Source: Typhlomys cinereus
Lineage: Eukaryota; Chordata; Mammalia; Rodentia; Platacanthomyidae
NCBI GenBank assembly: GCA_023101885.1
Contig: JALPQD010000007.1
Location: forward strand, 2,128,124-2,192,123
Direction: 5' to 3'
DNA: 64,000 nucleotides
Shown here: one piece after another, positions 57,630 through 64,000 of the stretch
Layout: the number at the start of each line of letters is the position of its first letter
How positions within the stretch are numbered: position 1 is the first letter of the stretch
Position numbers and translations under genes: made by a program
Notes under the pieces: model-generated
What the model was told of the DNA's origin: nothing
Database searches by the model: none
The model's input: only the letters and a program-made list of their open reading frames with translations

Positions 57630-58870
57630 AAAGCCAGTCATCTCGTCATACAGAGTCTAATTTTGTAAGACTTGTTACGGAACTCTGAAGACCTGTGTGT
57701 GTTCTTTTGCTTCCCTCTTCTTTGCATGTTTTACCTTAGGAAAGTCCTGCCAGGTTGAGTTTTCACTCTACAAGTCTTGGTTCAGTTTCCATGATCACAC
57801 ACCTGTGTCTTTACCGTGATCACTAACTGGAGCTTCTTTCTGCTCCTGTGCAGGCCCTTACCACCTTTTATACCTTTACAGGTTCACCAGAGTCTTCTAA
57901 ATTGTTTATAACTTATGTGTTATGATATACTGAATTTTCAGGGTGTGAATTTCCAATATTTTTTCTTGCAATAATATATCATCTGAAAGAACATAGCAAA
58001 TGCATGTGAACCTGTTCAAAAAGCAAAAGATGAATTGACACAAAGCTACATCTACCTAGGACCTAAACAAATGTTCTTGAATACCGTCTCTGAGCAACAT
58101 GACACTTGGTAACCACTAACATTAAGATTCTTCTTTAAATGTCAGTGTTACCCAAGATGAATCAGATCCCAAAAGGTATGTTAGGTGTCAGATGGCCAAT
58201 ATGTAAGCAGTCCTCTGATCTCTTTTGGCTTGAGAGCATGTTCATTATACTGTCCATTATACTGATGGAGCAAGTGAAGTCTATCTTCAGTTAAACATCA
58301 ACAAGAAAGTATATTTTATCCCAAAGAGCAAATTACTGTAGCATGTTTGCTGCTATAGCCTGTGGTATAGTGAAGGATCAGAGATAGAAAATTGGATTGT
58401 GAAGTCAAAGAACAGAGCACCTTGTCTGGAAGGAAGCAGAAAGGAAGTTGAGGGCAAGCCAGGAAGAAGACAGGCAGCTGACAATAACCTGTATTCCTGT
58501 GGATTGGCAGCTCTTCTCAAAACACATTTGCAGATGAGGACTAGGTAAAAGAATTGGCCAGAACAGAGTAACAGAAACTCAAGAACGCAACAAAGGACAT
58601 TAAAAGAAAATAAAGGGTGAAAATTGGAAGGCTGATTTAGTCTATGGAGTGATGAAGATGATTCCAAAACTCACCCTTTCAAGTAAACATGAACTCTTGA
58701 GCAAATGAACACACTGAGATCATCTGTGTGCAAAAGCATAGAACAGAATTGTGTGGCATTTCCAATGGGCAAGAGTCATGTAGAAAGCAAGCTTGAAAAT
58801 CAGAGTATTGGTGTTCTTTTCATATTTTTTATAAATACACAACCAAACAACTTATGTGGAGAAAGGGTTA
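57630..58870. other. Unannotated intergenic DNA
   Basis: Nothing recognised. A 104-residue minus-strand frame at 58353-58667 has no motif. Confidence 0.4.
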
Positions 58871-58874
58871 TTTT

Positions 58875-59215
58875 TGCTTGTGATTCTTGGTTACATTTCA
58901 TAGTCTAGCTTGGCAAGAGATTTTGTACCCACAGAAGCAGAGAAAACTGGATACCAAGCTCTACAGAGAGAGCTGAAAGGGGGACAGACCTTTTCACTTA
59001 CCAAATTCCTGTGTGCCGAATTGACAAAGTATACCAAAATTCTGAACCAAACTCTCTTTATTCTGTTTCTCTGACCAGGAAAAGCTCCGACCCATCATGG
59101 GCTGGGTCTTCCCAAATCAGTCATACAGTCAATCTCTCATGGACTTTCTCAAGAGTTGATTTAACTATTAGTTCTTTACAAATGTGCCTAAAGACTCAGC
59201 CCTTAATTATAAAAA
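58875..59215 (-). mobile_element. Possible rodent mid-repetitive element (minus)
   Basis: cccatcatgggctgggtctt is the complement of the aagacccagcccatg block of the 40505 family, and cactatgcctaaagactcag-type text at the right recalls 55225. Diverged. Confidence 0.45.
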
Positions 59216-59219
59216 CACT

Positions 59220-61085
59220 TAGACTATGTATTCACTATCTGAGTGGAATTATAAAATGGTAATAAAATAAAAGAATAATAAATAAATAATTCAATTTTTA
59301 AATCAAGAGATAACATAGTGAAGCACTTTTTTTGCCATTCTACTTTTGAAAAAGTAGTAGAATTAGAGCAACAACAGCCTCCATGTAAAAGAATTTCAAA
59401 GCAATAATAATTGCAACTATGAATTAATTCAAACATCAATAATAGCTAAGACTTCTCAACACATTTCACTGAAAAAAATTAATGTACTTTTTGCTTAGGT
59501 TCAGTTGATACTTTACAGTGGTCATGTTTTCTGCCTTTTCCACTGGGACTTTTTAAGGCATCTTTTGTCTTTTTCCTTCACTTTCTTTGAAAGGCCAGAA
59601 GGCAGAGGTCTGGAAAACGGGACTAAGACCCTTGAAGAACAAATTTGAGGGAGATCACCTTTCACTTTCACCGTGGAGAGGTGATTAACATTCATTAATG
59701 AAGAAACACTGCCTTTATTTTGCTTTTCACAGCCTTCAAAAGTACAAAAAGCAGACATCTTTTGCTAACAAGCAATAATATTTGAACCTCTTTCCCATAG
59801 AGATCTAAATGGACTAAGATACAAGGCAATCTTCATTGTTCCAATTGTACTCATGGGAAATGCTATTCTCATTGAAAATTGCAGAAACAGTATGATTAAG
59901 GTAGGAGGACATATAAAATAGATCATTACAAATCTATCCTTGTTTAATTTGACATTCATGCATACATCTCCTTAAATTGCAATCTATAGTAAAATAAAAA
60001 TACATTTGTATTAATTTCTACCATTATGCAAGGTCCTACACACAGCTAAAAATGCATAATATTTCCCTATAAGACAGAAGTACTTCCAAAAATGCACATT
60101 TTTCTATTATATTAGCATTAAATATGGCATTAAATTAACCATATAAATGAACAATATCACTAAATATTACAAAATAAGAGTAAAACAAATATGTGCATAG
60201 AAGCATTCATAAAACATATGAGAGAGATTCAGAAAGGCTCAGTAAACCTTGTGACATAAGTTCAATATCTAGAGTACTCATGTTAGAAAGTAGAAAACTG
60301 ACTGTGAGTGGCAAGCACAGTCCACTCATGATGCCCAGGCATGTAGAAGAAAAACAGGGATTGTTTTCTTTCTTCTGAAAAAGATTCTTGCCCATTATAT
60401 CAGCAATCTCCCCCTTTTGATCTTAATCACCCTAAAAAAACCTCTCTCCATATGTTCACACTATGTAATTAAGGCTTGGACATATGAATTTAGATGCTAC
60501 CAAAAAATTCACTCTATAATAGCTACCTATCAGTAGACCCTATGTAGCTACTAATCGGTAGACCAACCATTTATTGAAAGAGATGTCAAGAACTGGTTTC
60601 AAAGTTCTCAAGAAATATCAATGAATCACTAAAAAGTGGATGACGTCCTTCTAACCAAATGAACTGAAAATACTAAATTGTAGTAGCTTCTTGCCAGAAT
60701 GTTGCTGAAGATATGTCTCTGAGCCAGGCTCACCCTGTCTGTTATTTGACTCATATAGCCAATGAAGAACATCCTGAAGAAATTCAGTTGGACTTGGGTA
60801 GATGATAAGAAGGTATATCCAAGGTATTTCCGATGGCCCCAGTGTAGCTGTACTTTTTGCTTTCTGACACCTTTTCATGTTGCGGGGTCTTTGGGGTCAT
60901 AAGAAGACAGAGAACGCTATCACTAAGGCTCTTTTCACCTCTGGCCACTTTCTAGTTTATTCCCTTGAACAAACACCTGATCATCAGGCGGAATGTTATT
61001 ACATTCCCTGTACTTAATGGCATCAGTCTGCAAAAGGGAAAAGTCTTCTCTGTTCAACCCAATATTCATATGTGTGCTAGATATA
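59220..61085. other. Unannotated AT-rich intergenic DNA
   Basis: Nothing recognised. Confidence 0.4.

Positions 61086-61088
<3 letters not shown>

Positions 61089-61124
<36 letters not shown>
61089..61124. repeat. (CA)n microsatellite
   Basis: About 18 CA units, followed by imperfect CA-rich sequence to about 61165. ORFs with Thr/His repeats here are artefacts. Confidence 0.95.
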
Positions 61125-61126
<2 letters not shown>

Positions 61127-61169
61127 TGCACACTACACACACATACATCACACATACCCCCCCACACAT

Positions 61170-61640
61170 AGGAATTTGAAATGATTTAATTTAAATAATT
61201 ATATATAAATGCAAATTGAGAATGTGTGCTGTTCCTGCATACCACTGTCTCTGATATACTTATGGCTTCTTTGCTTTGTACACTCTTCCTCTTTACTGAC
61301 ATCCTGTCGAGTGGGGGTTCAGGCCATGTCTCCCATCTTCTTGTCGTCATGACTTGCATTGCATTTTTCTGCCAAATTTCTTTTCTCCTTCCATTCTGCT
61401 TCAGTTGTCTTTGAAATATTTCTATTCGTATCATTTCCGTGGTCCAATATTTCAGAAAGTTCTTGTGGTCTGAGGAATATAATCTAATAGCTTTACTACT
61501 TGCTTCTAGATCATTCATGCTATAATACAACTCACAACGTTCCCATCAACTTCTTCTATCTTTTATCCTCTCATTCCTCTTTTACTTCCACACTCCAGCA
61601 ATCCTGGTGTGGTTAATCAGCAAATGAAACTAATGCCTCA
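61170..61640. other. Unannotated intergenic DNA
   Basis: Nothing recognised. The 114-residue minus frame (61186-61530) has no motif. Confidence 0.4.
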
Positions 61641-61689
61641 TAGTTCTTCAAGTGTTACTGACAAGTAACATTGCTTTAATAGAATCTCT

Positions 61690-62010
61690 GACAAGAAGCA
61701 AAGAGAAGAAGGACTTATTCTGGCTTATGGTTGATCCGCTCTTGCAGCACAAAAAAAAAAAAAAAAAAAAAAGCATGGGGAAGATGCAGGAGGCTCTTGG
61801 TCACATTGCATGTACAGTTGAGGCGGAGGGTGGAACAAAAAACTTGACTGGGTTATGAAGCCTCGTGTCATGCCCCAATTCCTCTAGCTAGATCTGCCTG
61901 CTAAGATCCCACAGCCTGCTGAAACAGCATTAGCAACTTGACACCAGGAGCTACAAGCCCATAAGCCCATGGGGAACATTTGCATCCAAACCACAGGACC
62001 AGTTTGTAGA
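61690..62010 (-). mobile_element. Rodent mid-repetitive element (minus), with internal poly(A)
   Basis: agaaggacttattctggctt, ttggtcacattgcatgtaca and gtacagttgaggcggagggt recall the left part of the same family in reverse. A run of 22 A (61751-61772) interrupts it; no SINE or L1 body is attached to this run. Confidence 0.5.
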
Positions 62011-62316
62011 CTTTGTGTTTCCCAAATAGTGTTTACTTGTCTTGGAACAATCATGCTGTTCTGTCCAGATTATCTCCCATTGTTAGCTCAATGCAAATTT
62101 CTCAAGCATCACACCCCCAGCCAAAGCTCTCAGAAGAGCACAATCTACCTGCAACACTGTCTTCAAAAGTTTTCCATATAGCTGCTGCTTTCATAGTGTT
62201 TGTGGTTACTTCACTGTGGTCCGTTTCCTCTCGTGGACTAAAACATCCCAAGTGCAGAAGTTGAATGTAAATAGATTCCTGCAAATTGATATAGAATTTA
62301 GTTGTGTAATTAAACA

Positions 62317-62473
62317 TGGGCCAGAGAAATGGTTTAGTGGGTTCAGGTGCCTGGAACCTGGCTACCTGAAGTGAGTCTCGGGAGCCTTCATGGTAGAAGG
62401 AGAGAACTAACTTCTAAAAGTTTTCCTCTGGTTTCCACACTGTGCATAACATGCACACACACATGTCTCCTGT

Positions 62474-62505
<32 letters not shown>

Positions 62506-62520
62506 ATAAAAAATTTAAAG
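62317..62520 (+). mobile_element. CT-tailed SINE (plus)
   Basis: gggccagagaaatggtttag, gaacctggctacctgaagtg near box B, tctggtttccacactgtgca, then (CA), (CT)n at 62475-62505 and an A-rich end. Same group as 10198 and 22325. Confidence 0.7.
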
Positions 62521-62524
62521 TAAT

Positions 62525-64000
62525 AATTTAAAGTTAATAAGAAAACATTCTATTCTGAGAATTCTGGACACTGTGGAGAGTGCTACAACTTTTCATGGGA
62601 TTTTCTTTTTACTCCATAAATTTGGATTGTAAATAATTATTTTGAATATAAAGTATGAACTCTCACAAGCTTTTTTTGATCAAATAACCTGCACTTAAAA
62701 CCTAGAAAGGAACCTGTAAGAAATAGTTTGAGTAGAGGGACAGGATTGACAAGCCAGAGATGTCAGGAATGTACAATAAGGAAGACCTGCAGTTCTTTCT
62801 GGTCATGTGAATTCTTCATTCCTTAGTAGGAAGCACATATTGCTTCCATATTGCTGACTAAATTCTTCTTGCTAAAATTCCATCATCCCCTGAGTGAACA
62901 GAAAAGGCCGACATTGCTCATTGTTCCAGAAACAATATTTCTTTCCTTGAAGATCAGGTCTCTCCACTCAGCCTTTTTCTCTTCACATTAAAATGAATCT
63001 CTTTCATCTCTCTCTTCCCTGGGCTAGTTCCCTGGCCCGCCATCACTCCATCTGTTCCTCTGGATAGTTCCTTGTTTAAATCTCATGGCAGTGTTCCAGC
63101 TTCCTAGAGTCTCTGCTTTGGTGAAAAGCTACCCTGGGTACACACTCTGCTAATGTCTGCCATGGCTACTGTTGGGGGTTTGTTTTCATTCATTTCATTC
63201 ACTAGCAGCCTGGTGTTAACTGTAGGATTCTATTTCCATACAATCATCTATACCAAAGCAAAAGAACTTCTTTTAATCTGGAGCAATGGATGTCATAGTT
63301 TATGGATATTTTCTTAAATGCACAAATTATCTACAGTCAAGCTTTGCCTAAAAAGTGTGTCTCACAAACCGTGCACCCAATATTGTGTGGGTGCCGTGGC
63401 TTCTGGTGGCAGTTTGTCATTCAGTGACTGGGCTTATCTAAATATTTCATTTATTTCAGTTCCTTCTAGGAAATGTAGAGATGCTGGTAAACATAACTCA
63501 AATCTTCTATAAATTTAATCTCTGGCTTGTCAGTAGCCAGGGTTCCAGTGAGCCCTATATGTGAAATCACCAGCAGGGTAATCCTATGAGACGCCAGTCC
63601 CTAAGCTTCAATGACAAATTACTTCGATAATGGTTTTCCACGGAGGTATTTTTCTACAATCACATGAGTTAACATATTCTAACCCACTAAGCTTAAAGCA
63701 AGAGGAAATAACATAAAACATAACATGTTCTCGTTCTGCAAAACTGGGCAGAAAAATTTCCTAAGATTTTTTCCCCAAAAAACAGAAGTATGGAATTTCA
63801 AATGTTTGTGCTTCTGCAGTTGTATAGAAATCTTTCATATCAAAGAAAATTCATTAGTGGCTTTGTGAAAGTTATGTTTTCCCCTTATGGTCTGAAAGGC
63901 TGCTGTTTAAAACCTTAAGCAGGAAAAATTAATGTTCAGTTCATCCCTTCTGCTGCCATGCCTTATTGATTAATTAGCATAATCTTCAAACATTGAGCAA
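62525..64000. other. Unannotated AT-rich intergenic DNA
   Basis: No gene or clear repeat recognised up to the window edge. Confidence 0.4.

Noticed and set aside
61186..61530. 114-residue minus-strand ORF
   Set aside because: No recognisable domain and unremarkable AT-rich context; length is within chance expectation for 64 kb in six frames.
1..64000. CRISPR arrays, operons, ribosomal RNA genes, prokaryotic promoters or terminators
   Set aside because: No regularly spaced identical repeats with unique spacers and no bacterial gene organisation; the repeats present are microsatellites and retroelements of a mammalian genome.

Overview
This is a 64 kb stretch of mammalian, almost certainly rodent, intergenic DNA. 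It is AT-rich, no host protein-coding gene or structural RNA gene could be supported on either strand, and nearly everything recognisable is a retroelement or a microsatellite. The rodent call rests on B1-, B4-, ID- and B2-like SINEs found together with rodent-style L1 3' UTRs and a class II (IAP-like) solo LTR. The best preserved SINEs have a B2-type tRNA-derived head but a GC-rich body unlike mouse or rat B2. Several other SINEs end in (CT)n followed by A-rich tails. That suggests a non-murid myomorph rodent, perhaps a dipodoid (jerboa or jumping mouse). This species guess is weak.

Layout. 1-12 kb: microsatellites, old L1 3' UTR fragments (including two with their 5' ends facing each other at 8.3-9.3 kb), a solo ERVK-like LTR with 6-bp target duplications (3518-3931), ID and CT-tailed SINEs. 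12-25 kb: nested insertions. A young SINE sits inside an older mid-repetitive element, and a 5'-truncated L1 sits inside a SINE tail, both with clear target-site duplications. 25-36 kb: mostly unrecognised unique sequence, an old minus-strand L1 ORF2 end, a purine tract, and a perfect-consensus CTCF motif inside a short palindrome (32297-32310). 36-38.2 kb: ERV-derived segments in opposite orientations. 39-48.5 kb: old L1 ORF1 remnants, SINEs, and nested L1 3' ends on the minus strand. 50.6-53.9 kb: the centrepiece, an L1 with a GC-rich 5' UTR built of about 230-bp monomers, a broken ORF1, an ORF2 endonuclease domain, and then an abrupt jump into the 3' UTR. 56.5-57.6 kb: an L1 3' end carrying about 0.5 kb of extra 3' sequence inside one 19-bp target duplication. 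57.6-64 kb: mostly unique sequence with scattered repeats.

The most interesting observations are mechanistic. The 53.2 kb junction fits retrotransposition of a spliced L1 RNA: the conserved Leu-Arg-Gly-Lys codons of ORF2 supply a plausible donor, and another copy in the window shows a branch point, pyrimidine tract and AG exactly where the sequence resumes. The 56.5 kb element fits an L1 3' transduction that used a downstream AATAAA. No genes here work together in a pathway; the window is a record of successive retrotransposition. Family names come from memory of consensus patterns, without a repeat library.
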